36,379 nucleotides of DNA from assembly GCA_900299325.1 (NCBI GenBank), contig OMJK01000055.1:1-36379 (forward strand). Direction: 5' to 3'. Below are positions 19,928-29,717 of the stretch, piece after piece. The position numbers were made by a program, and so were the translations under genes. Numbering within the stretch: the first letter of the stretch is position 1; every line of letters begins with the position of its first letter. The DNA comes from Nitrospiraceae bacterium (GTDB lineage: Bacteria > Nitrospirota > Nitrospiria > Nitrospirales > Nitrospiraceae). The notes below the pieces were generated by a model that saw nothing but the letters and a program-made list of their open reading frames with translations, ran no database searches and was not told where the DNA came from.

Positions 19928-19949
19928 CCCTGGAGGCAGTTACTATAAT
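19921..19949 (+). promoter_or_regulatory. Consensus sigma70 promoter of lepA
   Basis: A perfect TTGACA (19921-19926), a 17-base spacer and a perfect TATAAT (19944-19949). The predicted start is near 19956, giving a leader of about 23 bases before the lepA TTG codon. It is the strongest promoter sequence in the window. Confidence 0.85.
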
Positions 19950-19978
19950 GAACCGATTTTTCACAAAAGAGCCAGGAT

Positions 19979-21774
<1,796 letters not shown>

Positions 21775-21778
<4 letters not shown>

Positions 21779-22554
21779 CGCTCGATCCGAATCAGCCCCA
21801 GCTCGACGACGTGTCCGGATCGGCGGCGCCGGCCGGCGCCGAGGCGTCGGTCGCTCCGGCGACGGCGGAACCGGAAGCGGCCATCCCGGGGCCCGGCCGG
21901 AAGTCCATCGTCCGCGAGTATGCGGAAGCGATCGTCGTCGCCATGCTTCTGGCGTTCGCGATCCGGGTGTTCGTCGTGCAGGCGTTCAAGATTCCGTCCG
22001 GTTCCATGATTCCCACGCTGCTGATCGGCGACCACATTCTGGTCAGCAAGCTGTCCTACGGCATTCAGTGGCCGACCGATTGCAAAACGCAATGGGCGTT
22101 TCCTCCGGTGAACTGTTACGCGTCGCGGACGATTGTGGCGTTCGGCAAGCCGCAGCGCGGCGACATCGTCGTGTTCCGGTTTCCCGAAGACGAAGAAAAG
22201 GATTTCATCAAGCGGATCGTCGGCACGCCCGGCGATACGGTGCAGGTGCGCAACAAACAGGTGCTGGTCAACGGCGAAGTGCTGGACGACAAGGCATTCA
22301 CCCAGCGCATCGATCCGGGCATCATCGACAGCACGATCAACCCGCGCGACAATTTCGGGCCGGTCACCGTTCCGGAAAGCTCGTATTTCGTGATGGGCGA
22401 CAACCGCGACCAGAGTTTGGACAGCCGCTTCTGGGGGTTTGTGCGGGAGGAGAAAGTGCGCGGGAAGGCGTTTCGCATTTATTGGTCCTGGAGCGGGCAG
22501 GGGCAGTGGACCGACTGGGTCCGATGGGACCGGTTCGGCAAGGCGATTCAGTAG
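21775..22554 (+). CDS. lepB: Signal peptidase I
   Basis: A 259-residue inner-membrane protease that removes signal peptides from exported proteins. A Pro/Ala-rich cytoplasmic N-terminus (1-42) leads to a single membrane helix at about 50-69. The catalytic Ser77 lies in [12 protein letters not shown] and the general base Lys146 in [12 protein letters not shown]. The C-terminal [15 protein letters not shown] box is intact. An insertion containing two cysteines ([19 protein letters not shown], about 101-119) follows the first strand and could form a disulfide. The start overlaps the lepA stop by four bases, the classical lepA-lepB arrangement. Confidence 0.97.
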
Positions 22555-22573
22555 GGTTGATCAGCGAGGGACT

Positions 22574-23590
22574 ATGGCCAAGGACGACTCCAGCAGGCGG
22601 GCGCAGCCGGTATCGGCCAAATCGCTTCAGCAGTACATCGAGCGATTTCCCCAGGCCTCGGTGCTGGTGGTGGGGGATCTCATCCTCGATCAATACGTTA
22701 TGGGGCGGGTCAGCCGCATTTCGCCTGAAGCGCCGGTGCCAGTGGTCCACGTCGAATCCGAATCGCTGCGGCTGGGCGGCGCGGCCAACGTGTTCAACAA
22801 TATTCTGGCGCTGGGCGGCAAGGCCGATTTGTGCGGCGTGATCGGCGCGGACGAAAGCGGTCGTCTGCTGTTGAAAGAACTGGGCGGCAAGCGGTCGGGG
22901 CGCGGCGGCGTGATCATCGATCAGGACCGCCCGACGAGTAGAAAGAGCCGGGTGATCGCGCACAACCAGCAGATCGTCCGCTACGACGTCGAGAGCCGCC
23001 AGGAACTGAAGAAGCCGCTGCAAAGCAAGCTGCTCCGGTACGTCGAATCGCGGCTGCGCGAACTGTCCTGCCTGGTCGTGTCCGATTACGCCAAAGGCGT
23101 CGTGACGCCGACGCTCATGTCCGAACTGACCAGGCTGGCGGCCTTGCGGAAGATTCCCATCGTCGTCGATCCCAAGGTCGAGCATTTCGGATTCTATAAA
23201 GGCGTGACGGTCATTACGCCTAACCATCTCGAGGCGACTCAGGCGGCGGGCGTGCACGGAGACGACAATCAGGCGATCGACCAGGCCGGCGCCATGATCC
23301 GCCAGCGGCTGGGATGCCAGTCGGTGCTTATCACGCGGGGCGAGAAGGGGATGAGTTTGTACGAAGGAGACGGAGCTTCCTGGCACATTCCCACGAAGGC
23401 CCGTCAGGTTTATGATGTGACCGGCGCCGGCGACACCGTGATCGGCACCCTGGCGCTCGCGCTCTCCACCGGCGCCGGCATGAAAGAAAGCGCCATGCTG
23501 GCCAATCACGCGGCCGGCATCGTCGTCGGCATGGTGGGAACCGCAACCGTGACGCCGAAACAATTGGCGGAGGCGTTGGAGCATGGGTAA
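22574..23590 (+). CDS. rfaE1: D-glycero-beta-D-manno-heptose-7-phosphate kinase (monofunctional)
   Basis: A 338-residue PfkB-family sugar kinase that phosphorylates heptose-7-phosphate at C1 for LPS inner-core heptose. It has DLILDQYVMGRVSRISPEAPVPVV near the N-terminus, LGGAANVFNN, VVDPKVEHFGFYKG, TPNHLEA and the anion-hole/catalytic motif GAGD (284-287). The adenylyltransferase domain of bifunctional HldE is absent, so a separate rfaE2 should exist elsewhere. ATG 22574 is chosen as the first start after lepB with GAGGG upstream. The 3' end overlaps kdsB by eight bases. Confidence 0.92.
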   Translation: MAKDDSSRRAQPVSAKSLQQYIERFPQASVLVVGDLILDQYVMGRVSRISPEAPVPVVHVESESLRLGGAANVFNNILALGGKADLCGVIGADESGRLLLKELGGKRSGRGGVIIDQDRPTSRKSRVIAHNQQIVRYDVESRQELKKPLQSKLLRYVESRLRELSCLVVSDYAKGVVTPTLMSELTRLAALRKIPIVVDPKVEHFGFYKGVTVITPNHLEATQAAGVHGDDNQAIDQAGAMIRQRLGCQSVLITRGEKGMSLYEGDGASWHIPTKARQVYDVTGAGDTVIGTLALALSTGAGMKESAMLANHAAGIVVGMVGTATVTPKQLAEALEHG

Positions 23591-24371
23591 CCGGCCCGCG
23601 ACAGCCACGGTCGTGATCCCGGCGCGCTACGGGTCGTCCCGGTTTCCCGGCAAGCCGCTGGTCATGCTCGCCGGCAAGCCGATGATCCAGCATGTGTACG
23701 AACGGGCCGCCGCGTGCCGCGCCGTGTCCGGCGTGGTGGTGGCGACCGACGACGAGCGCATCAAGCAGGCGGTCGAGCGGTTCGGCGGGCGGGTTGTGAT
23801 GATGACGGGCGAATACCGGACCGGCACCGATCGCGTGGCGGCCGTGGCCCGGACGATGGAGGGGCAGATGTTCGTGGACCTCCAGGGCGACGAGATTCCC
23901 GTCGAGCCGGATTTATTGACGGACGTGATCGAGCCGTTCGTCGAATCCGGCGCCGGCATGGGGACGTTAAAGCGCGCAATCGTCTCCGACGAGGATCTTC
24001 AGAACCCCGCGGTGGTCAAGGTCGCGACCGATTCGCAGGGGCGGGCGCTGTACTTTTCGCGCGCGCCGATTCCCTGGGTGCGCGATGATGCCAGCCGGCG
24101 GGCGACCGGGGGGTTGCACTACATCCACCTGGGGGTCTACATCTATACGCGGGACACGCTGCTCAAGCTGGCGGCCCTGCCGACCGGCGCGCTGGAAGAG
24201 GCGGAAAAGCTGGAGCAGCTGCGGGCGCTGGAGCATGGCATCGCCATTCAGGTTTGGGAAACCAGGTACGGCTCGCTGCGGGTCGATACGCCGGCCGATG
24301 CCGCGGCGGTCAGCGATACCTTGCGGAAGCTGAATGCGGAGCGGGCCGTCCAGGCTTCGAGCCGGTCATGA
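23583..24371 (+). CDS. kdsB: 3-deoxy-manno-octulosonate cytidylyltransferase
   Basis: A 262-residue enzyme that activates KDO with CTP to CMP-KDO, the donor for the inner core of LPS. Visible are the nucleotide-binding VIPARYGSSRFPGKPL (11-26), TDDERI, the TGTDRVAAVA signature, VDLQGDEIPVEP with the metal-binding Asp, YFSRAPIPWVRD, and HLGVYIYTRD. The length is slightly above the usual 250. It starts eight bases before the rfaE1 stop (ATGGGTAA). The next gene makes the CTP it uses. Confidence 0.96.
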   Translation: MGNRPATATVVIPARYGSSRFPGKPLVMLAGKPMIQHVYERAAACRAVSGVVVATDDERIKQAVERFGGRVVMMTGEYRTGTDRVAAVARTMEGQMFVDLQGDEIPVEPDLLTDVIEPFVESGAGMGTLKRAIVSDEDLQNPAVVKVATDSQGRALYFSRAPIPWVRDDASRRATGGLHYIHLGVYIYTRDTLLKLAALPTGALEEAEKLEQLRALEHGIAIQVWETRYGSLRVDTPADAAAVSDTLRKLNAERAVQASSRS

Positions 24372-24416
24372 GGGCGGGCAGGTCGCACAATCCGGTCGCA
24401 ACGGATGGAGACCACG

Positions 24417-26018
24417 ATGAGTAAATATATTTTCGTCACCGGCGGTGTCGTGTCGTCGTTGGGCAAGGGGCTGGCGTCGGCGTCGATCGGCAATCTGCTC
24501 GAGAGCCGCGGCCTGAAAATCACCTTCCTCAAGCTCGATCCGTACATCAACGTCGATCCGGGCACCATGAATCCCTATCAGCACGGGGAAGTCTACGTCA
24601 CGGACGACGGGGCCGAGACCGATCTGGACCTGGGCCACTACGAACGCTACACCTCGTTGACGCTCACTAAGGAAAACAATTACACGACGGGGCGCATCTA
24701 CAATTCCGTCATCACCAAAGAACGGCGCGGCGATTATCTGGGCGGGACCGTGCAGGTCGTTCCGCACATCACCGACGAGATCAAGCAGTGCATCGTGCGC
24801 ATCGCGAAGGGCACGGACGTGACGATCGTCGAGATCGGCGGTACGGTCGGCGACATCGAGAGCCTGCCGTTCCTGGAAGCCATCCGCCAGATGCCGTACG
24901 ACGTTGGCCGCGACAATGTGCTCTATGTCCATCTGACACTCGTGCCCTATATCGGCGCGGCCGGCGAGTTGAAAACCAAGCCGACGCAGCATTCCGTGAA
25001 CAAGCTGCGCGAAATCGGTATCCAGCCCAACATTTTATTGTGCCGCACCGACCGCTACATTCCGCCGGAGATGAAGGCCAAGATCGCGATGTTCTGCAAC
25101 GTCGAGAAGGACGCCGTCATCACAGCCAAAGACGTCGAAACGATCTACGAAGTGCCGATCGTCTTCCGCAAGGAAGGGTTGGACGAGTTGATCGTCCGCC
25201 AGTTGAAGCTGGACACCGGCCCGCCCAATCTGCGCGAGTGGGACGCGATGGTGCAGAAGATCAAGCATCCGAAGCACGAGCTGTCGATCGCGCTGGTGGG
25301 GAAGTATGCCGGGCTGAAGGAATGTTACAAGAGCCTCGCCGAAGCGCTGGTGCACGGCGGAATCGACCATGAAACCAAGGTCAATATCAGTTGGATCGAA
25401 TCGGAAGACGTCGAGCGGCAGGGCACTGAGCGCATCCTGCGCGATGCCGACGGGATTTTGATTCCCGGCGGATTCGGCGCGCGCGGAATCGAAGGCAAGA
25501 TCATCACCATCAAGTACGCGCGGGAGCGGCAGGTGCCGTTCCTGGGGCTGTGTCTCGGCATGCAGTGCGCGACCATCGAGTTCGCGCGCAATGTCGCGGG
25601 ACTGACGGGCGCGAACAGTGCCGAGTTCGACGAGCGGTCGCCGCATCCGGTGATTCATCTGATGCACGATCAGCAGGCTGTGAGCGATAAGGGCGGGACC
25701 ATGCGGCTGGGCGCCTATCTCTGCAAGCTCGGCGACGGTACGCTGGCGCAGAAGATGTACGGGGTCAACGAAGTGTATGAGCGGCACCGCCACCGCTACG
25801 AGTTCAACAACGACTACCGCGAGCGGTTGACGGCGAAGGGGTTGGTGCTGAGCGGACTGTCACCGGACGGCCGGCTCGTTGAGATCGTCGAACTGAAGAA
25901 TCATCCCTGGTTCCTGGCCACGCAGTTCCATCCGGAGTACAACTCGCGGCCGCACCGCCCGCATCCGTTGTTCAGCGGGTTCATCGGCGCCGCATTGCGG
26001 AAAAAGCTCGGACACTGA
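24417..26018 (+). CDS. pyrG: CTP synthase
   Basis: A 533-residue enzyme that aminates UTP to CTP using glutamine and ATP. The N-terminal synthetase domain begins [25 protein letters not shown] and contains [37 protein letters not shown]. The glutaminase domain begins around 290 and has GGFGARG, the nucleophile Cys in LGLCLGMQ and the His/Glu pair in [13 protein letters not shown] 24417 has GGAG at suitable spacing and gives the standard N-terminus; an ATG 12 bases upstream is less likely. It lies between kdsB and kdsA, as in many Gram-negative KDO clusters. Confidence 0.98.
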   Translation: MSKYIFVTGGVVSSLGKGLASASIGNLLESRGLKITFLKLDPYINVDPGTMNPYQHGEVYVTDDGAETDLDLGHYERYTSLTLTKENNYTTGRIYNSVITKERRGDYLGGTVQVVPHITDEIKQCIVRIAKGTDVTIVEIGGTVGDIESLPFLEAIRQMPYDVGRDNVLYVHLTLVPYIGAAGELKTKPTQHSVNKLREIGIQPNILLCRTDRYIPPEMKAKIAMFCNVEKDAVITAKDVETIYEVPIVFRKEGLDELIVRQLKLDTGPPNLREWDAMVQKIKHPKHELSIALVGKYAGLKECYKSLAEALVHGGIDHETKVNISWIESEDVERQGTERILRDADGILIPGGFGARGIEGKIITIKYARERQVPFLGLCLGMQCATIEFARNVAGLTGANSAEFDERSPHPVIHLMHDQQAVSDKGGTMRLGAYLCKLGDGTLAQKMYGVNEVYERHRHRYEFNNDYRERLTAKGLVLSGLSPDGRLVEIVELKNHPWFLATQFHPEYNSRPHRPHPLFSGFIGAALRKKLGH

Positions 26019-26022
26019 GCAG

Positions 26023-26850
26023 ATGGCGCATCTCGTCGACATCGGGTCGTTCAAGGCCGGCCAGGGGCAGCGGCCGTTTCTGATCGCGGGGCCCTGCGTG
26101 ATCGAGAGCGAGCAACTCGCCATGGATACCGCGGGGCGGATCGCCGAGATCGCCAAGTCCATCGGCATGCCGTACGTCTTCAAGTCGTCTTTTGATAAGG
26201 CGAACCGGACGTCCATTACGTCGTTCCGCGGCCCCGGTCTGGAAAAAGGCCTGGCGGTGCTGGCGAAGGTGAAGGAGCAGATCGGCGTGCCGGTTCTAAC
26301 CGATGTCCATACGGAGGCGCAGGCGACGGAGGCCGGCACGGTCGTCGACGTGCTGCAGATTCCGGCGTTCCTGTGCCGCCAGACGGATCTGCTGATCGCG
26401 GCCGCAAAAACCGGCAAGGTGGTGAACGTCAAGAAGGGCCAGTTTCTTTCGCCGGCGGAGATGGGCCATGCCGTGAAGAAGGTCGAAGAGTGCGGCAACC
26501 GGCGCATCGTGCTGACCGAGCGGGGGTCGTCGTTCGGCTATAACAATCTCGTCGTGGACATGCGGTCGTTCCCGATTCTCCGGTCGTTCGGCTATCCCGT
26601 GGTGTTCGATGCGACGCACAGTGTGCAGTTGCCCGGCGGGGGCGGCACGAAGTCGAGCGGGCAGCGGGAATTTGTGGAGCCGCTGGCCTGCGCGGCGGCC
26701 GGCGCCGGCGTCGACGGGTTTTTTATGGAGGTCCATCCGAATCCGGACGAAGCGTTGTCGGACGGGCCCAATATGGTGCCGTTGCATCAACTCAAAACGT
26801 TGCTGGAAAGGGTCGTGCGCATATGCGACGCCGCCGCGCCGAGAAATTAA
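26023..26850 (+). CDS. kdsA: 3-deoxy-8-phosphooctulonate (KDO-8-phosphate) synthase, metal-dependent type
   Basis: A 275-residue enzyme condensing arabinose-5-phosphate with phosphoenolpyruvate. Motifs are [10 protein letters not shown] (21-30), [56 protein letters not shown] and MEVHPNPD. Cys25 occupies the position that is Cys in metal-requiring KDO8P synthases (as in Aquifex) and Asn in the metal-independent E. coli type, so a divalent metal is expected. It is preceded by only four bases after pyrG. The 3' end overlaps kdsD by 28 bases. Confidence 0.96.
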   Translation: MAHLVDIGSFKAGQGQRPFLIAGPCVIESEQLAMDTAGRIAEIAKSIGMPYVFKSSFDKANRTSITSFRGPGLEKGLAVLAKVKEQIGVPVLTDVHTEAQATEAGTVVDVLQIPAFLCRQTDLLIAAAKTGKVVNVKKGQFLSPAEMGHAVKKVEECGNRRIVLTERGSSFGYNNLVVDMRSFPILRSFGYPVVFDATHSVQLPGGGGTKSSGQREFVEPLACAAAGAGVDGFFMEVHPNPDEALSDGPNMVPLHQLKTLLERVVRICDAAAPRN

Positions 26851-27851
26851 AGCCGGGCACTCCGGACCGGGCACAGGCGCCCAAGAGCGCCGGCAGCCTC
26901 GGCGACGGCAAACGTGTGCTCGAAATCGAAGCGCGCGCAGTGCAAGCGCTGATCGACCGGCTGGACGAGTCCTTCACCGGCGCGGTGGACTTGCTGGCTC
27001 AGTGCAAGGGCAAGGTCGTGGTGTGCGGCATGGGGAAATCCGGGCTGATCGGCCAGAAAATCGCCGCCACGCTCGCCAGCACCGGCACGCCGGCGTTTTT
27101 CCTCCATCCGGCGGAAGGCGTGCACGGCGATCTCGGCATGCTGGCGCGGCGTGACGCGCTGATCGCGATTTCCAATAGCGGCGAGACCCAGGAAATTTTG
27201 CAGCTGTTGCCCTACGTCGAGCGCATGGGCATTCCCGTCGTCGCACTCACCGGGCGGATGAATTCCACGCTCGCGAAGAACAGCGATGTGACGCTGGACG
27301 TGTCGGTGGCCGAGGAGGCCTGCCCGATGGGGCTGGCGCCGACGGCCAGCACGACGGCGGCGCTGGCGATGGGCGATGCGCTGGCGGTAGCGCTGTTGCA
27401 GAAGCGCGGGTTCAAGGAAGAAGACTTTGCTCAGTTCCATCCGGGCGGCACGCTGGGACGCCGGCTGCTGGTCAAGGTCAAAGATCTCATGCATACGGGC
27501 ACGGATGTGCCGCGCGTCGAGGAGTCCGTCAACGGCACGGCGGCGATTCTGGAGATGTCGGGCAAGAAGCTCGGGATGACGACGGTGGTGGACCGGGCCG
27601 GGGCGCTGCTGGGGGTGATCACCGACGGCGACATCCGGCGCTCGCTCCAGCGCGGGGAGGAGTTTCAGAAGATGTCGGCGGGGCAGCTGGCGTCGCGAAG
27701 TCCGAAGACCATCGAACCCGATGCGCTGGCGGCCAAGGCGGTCGAGATCATGGAGCGGCACTCGATCACGACGCTCGTGGTCACGGAAGGCGACCGGCGG
27801 ATCGCAGGCATCATTCATCTGCACGATTTGTTGAAGCACGGCATCGTTTAA
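26823..27851 (+). CDS. kdsD: Arabinose-5-phosphate isomerase
   Basis: A 342-residue isomerase that converts ribulose-5-phosphate to arabinose-5-phosphate, the substrate of KdsA. A SIS domain (about 40-190) contains [27 protein letters not shown] and [11 protein letters not shown]. Two CBS domains follow (about 215-340), the first starting VKDLMHTG. The basic N-terminus [12 protein letters not shown] lies in the kdsA overlap. A later start is possible, but no good one precedes the conserved VLEIEARAV. KdsC, the KDO8P phosphatase usually next in such clusters, is absent; pgsA follows instead. Confidence 0.95.
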   Translation: MRRRRAEKLKPGTPDRAQAPKSAGSLGDGKRVLEIEARAVQALIDRLDESFTGAVDLLAQCKGKVVVCGMGKSGLIGQKIAATLASTGTPAFFLHPAEGVHGDLGMLARRDALIAISNSGETQEILQLLPYVERMGIPVVALTGRMNSTLAKNSDVTLDVSVAEEACPMGLAPTASTTAALAMGDALAVALLQKRGFKEEDFAQFHPGGTLGRRLLVKVKDLMHTGTDVPRVEESVNGTAAILEMSGKKLGMTTVVDRAGALLGVITDGDIRRSLQRGEEFQKMSAGQLASRSPKTIEPDALAAKAVEIMERHSITTLVVTEGDRRIAGIIHLHDLLKHGIV

Positions 27852-27869
27852 CGGACTGGGGCGCCGATC

Positions 27870-28469
27870 ATGGTTTCGAGAGTGCTGGAAATGTGGAAGC
27901 AGGTCGGGCAGGAGTCGATCAATGTCCCGAATCTGCTGACGCTCACTCGGATTCTGCTCATTCCGGTCTTCGTGCTCCTGTTTACGACGCCGGCGCCGGA
28001 TCGATCCATCGTGGCGGCGATCGTGTTTGTGACGGCATCGTTGACCGACTGGCTCGACGGCTATCTGGCCAGGCGGTCCGGCCAGGTCACCAAGCTCGGC
28101 AAGCTGCTCGATCCCATTGCCGACAAGCTGCTGGTGCTGTCCGCGCTGATCCTGCTCGTCAACGTCGACCGGGTCAGCGCGCTGGTGGCCATTCTCATCA
28201 TCGCCCGCGAAGTGGCCGTGACGGGCATCCGCGCCATTGCCGCAACCGAGGGCATGATCATTGCGGCGGAGCTGACGGGCAAATACAAAATGGTGCTGCA
28301 GGTCGTGGCGATTGTGCTGCTGATCCTCGAAGGCACGGCGGCCGAGGCGCTCGGCAATCTGCATCTGGCCGGCATGGCCACGCTCTATTTTTCGCTGGTG
28401 TTGAGCTACGTGTCCGGCGCGCGGTATGTGTGGAGTTTTTGGAAGCAGGTTGCCGCCAAGGGTCTCTAA
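27870..28469 (+). CDS. pgsA: CDP-diacylglycerol-glycerol-3-phosphate 3-phosphatidyltransferase
   Basis: A 199-residue integral membrane enzyme making phosphatidylglycerol phosphate. The CDP-alcohol phosphotransferase signature is complete: D60xxD63G64xxA67R68, then G77, D81 and D85, the metal-binding aspartates. NVPNLLTLTRILLIP at the N-terminus is typical of PgsA. About five or six membrane helices are predicted. No strong ribosome binding site is visible before ATG 27870; ATG 27891 is an alternative start. It is followed directly by a 124-bp palindromic repeat and then plsY, another phospholipid gene. Confidence 0.95.
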   Translation: MVSRVLEMWKQVGQESINVPNLLTLTRILLIPVFVLLFTTPAPDRSIVAAIVFVTASLTDWLDGYLARRSGQVTKLGKLLDPIADKLLVLSALILLVNVDRVSALVAILIIAREVAVTGIRAIAATEGMIIAAELTGKYKMVLQVVAIVLLILEGTAAEALGNLHLAGMATLYFSLVLSYVSGARYVWSFWKQVAAKGL

Positions 28470-28593
28470 GAGGATGCTGAAAAAGCCCGCTAGCTGCGTT
28501 CTCGCTTCGTTCAGACCCTCGACGTACGGCAAAGAGTACGGCTCGGGCCTTCACTCGCTGCGGCCTTGCCGGACGGACTTTTTGAGCATCCTC
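28470..28593 (+). repeat. 124-bp palindromic interspersed repeat (MITE- or REP-like)
   Basis: GAGGATGCTGAAAAAG (28470-28485) and CTTTTTGAGCATCCTC (28578-28593) are inverted repeats at 15 of 16 positions. The interior is partly symmetrical too (CGACGTAC against GTACGGCTCG). It begins at the base after the pgsA stop codon. Similar palindromes are, from memory, frequent in Nitrospira genomes. It has no coding capacity. The long hairpin could act as a bidirectional terminator or protect pgsA mRNA. The remaining 57 bases to plsY hold no clear signal. Confidence 0.75.
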
Positions 28594-28650
28594 CACACAC
28601 CGTCTCTGTTGCGTCGCACACTGCCCATTCTTCCGGTATCTCTGTAATCC

Positions 28651-29256
28651 ATGGAACAGGACGTCCTCTGGGTGCTGCTGGCGATGCTTGGCTATGGGCT
28701 GGGCGCGATTCCGTTCGGCATCCTGGTGTCGAAGGCGATGGGGCTGCCCGATCCCCGCACAGTCGGCAGCAAGAACGTCGGCTTCACCAACGTGCTGCGC
28801 GTGTCGGGCAAGCAGGCCGGTCTTCTAACTCTGTTCGGCGACATGGGGAAGGGCTGGGTGATGGGCTGGGCCGCGATGCAGTGGCTGACGGACGAGCGGT
28901 TCATCATGCTCGTCGCGCTCTCGCCGATCCTGGGCCATCTCTTTTCGGTGTTCCTCAACTTCAAAGGCGGAAAGGGTGTCGCCACGGCGCTTGGATCGGT
29001 GCTGGGGCTGTCGCCGTCGATGGGCGCCCTGCTGTTGCTGATCTGGCTGGGCACGGTCGCAATCTGGCGCTACTCCTCCGGCGGCGCGCTCGCGGCGTTC
29101 GGCCTCTTCCCCGTCGTGGCGATCGTGAACGAGCAGCGGGAAGAATTTCTGATGTTCTCCATCGTCGTCAGCGCCCTGATCTGGTTCAAGCACAAGGACA
29201 ACATCGTGCGGCTCTGGAAGGGGACGGAGAGCAAGATCGGGCAATCCAGATCGTAG
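28651..29256 (+). CDS. plsY: Acyl-phosphate:glycerol-3-phosphate acyltransferase
   Basis: A 201-residue membrane enzyme that transfers an acyl group from acyl-phosphate to glycerol-3-phosphate, the first step of phospholipid synthesis. Motifs are GAIPFGILVSKAMG, the DPRTVGSKNVGFTNVLRVSGKQAG glycerol-phosphate region (motif 1) and GHLFSVFLNFKGGKGVATALG (motif 2). About six or seven membrane helices are seen. The C-terminus ends in a basic tail with KHKDNIVRLWKGTESKIG. No clear ribosome binding site precedes ATG 28651. The partner plsX is not in the window. Confidence 0.96.
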   Translation: MEQDVLWVLLAMLGYGLGAIPFGILVSKAMGLPDPRTVGSKNVGFTNVLRVSGKQAGLLTLFGDMGKGWVMGWAAMQWLTDERFIMLVALSPILGHLFSVFLNFKGGKGVATALGSVLGLSPSMGALLLLIWLGTVAIWRYSSGGALAAFGLFPVVAIVNEQREEFLMFSIVVSALIWFKHKDNIVRLWKGTESKIGQSRS

Positions 29257-29276
29257 TGCCGGTTCTTGCTGTTGAA

Positions 29277-29305
29277 TTGACTCTCTTTCGGCCCCTTCAT
29301 ATAAT
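29277..29305 (+). promoter_or_regulatory. Sigma70-type promoter of the MutL-like / DUF6754 cluster
   Basis: TTGACT (29277-29282, 5 of 6), a spacer of exactly 17 bases and a perfect TATAAT (29300-29305). Transcription would start at about 29312, leaving a leader of about 34 bases to ATG 29346. Confidence 0.75.
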
Positions 29306-29345
29306 GCCCTCCAGCTTCAGTTTTGGCCTGGTATGACCTCCACTT

Positions 29346-29717
29346 ATGCGCTCCTTGTCCAAGGAACACCTCACCAAACGGCTGCGGGCGTTGCGGGCGG
29401 GATTGCAGCACGCCTTTGCGACCCAACCGGCTTCTCAGCCGCTCTCCATTGAAGACGTCGGGTTGATGCAACGCATCGCCGAGGCCATCGTGCAACGCGG
29501 GATGGCGGCGCCGGCGACGGTCTTTTTGGAGTCGATGGGGCCGATGAATTTTCTGGGCAGCCAGGCGCTGCACTTTTTCACACCGATCATCGAGTGCGCC
29601 TTCAATGCCAAAGAAGTCGAGCAGGTTGCGCGGTTACTCGAACGCCGCGACACCATCTCCCGGTTGATAGCGCTCATCGACGCCAAGGCTGCTCCGCAGG
29701 GAGCGTCGGCTCGATGA
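29346..29717 (+). CDS. Small conserved-looking helical protein, first gene of the MutL-like cluster
   Basis: A 123-residue soluble protein, probably all alpha-helical, with no signal peptide. I do not recognise the family. A basic N-terminal helix (LTKRLRALRAGLQHAF) precedes SIEDVGLMQRIAEAIVQRGMAAPATVFLESMGPMNFLGSQALHFFTPIIECAFN, then EVEQVARLLERRDTISRLIALID. The P-A-x-x-F-L-E-S and P-x-N-F-L-G-S-Q-A-L-x-F-F segments look like conserved cores. It has its own strong promoter and overlaps the next gene in ATGA, so it is probably co-translated with the ATPase and may be its partner. Confidence 0.75.
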   Translation: MRSLSKEHLTKRLRALRAGLQHAFATQPASQPLSIEDVGLMQRIAEAIVQRGMAAPATVFLESMGPMNFLGSQALHFFTPIIECAFNAKEVEQVARLLERRDTISRLIALIDAKAAPQGASAR

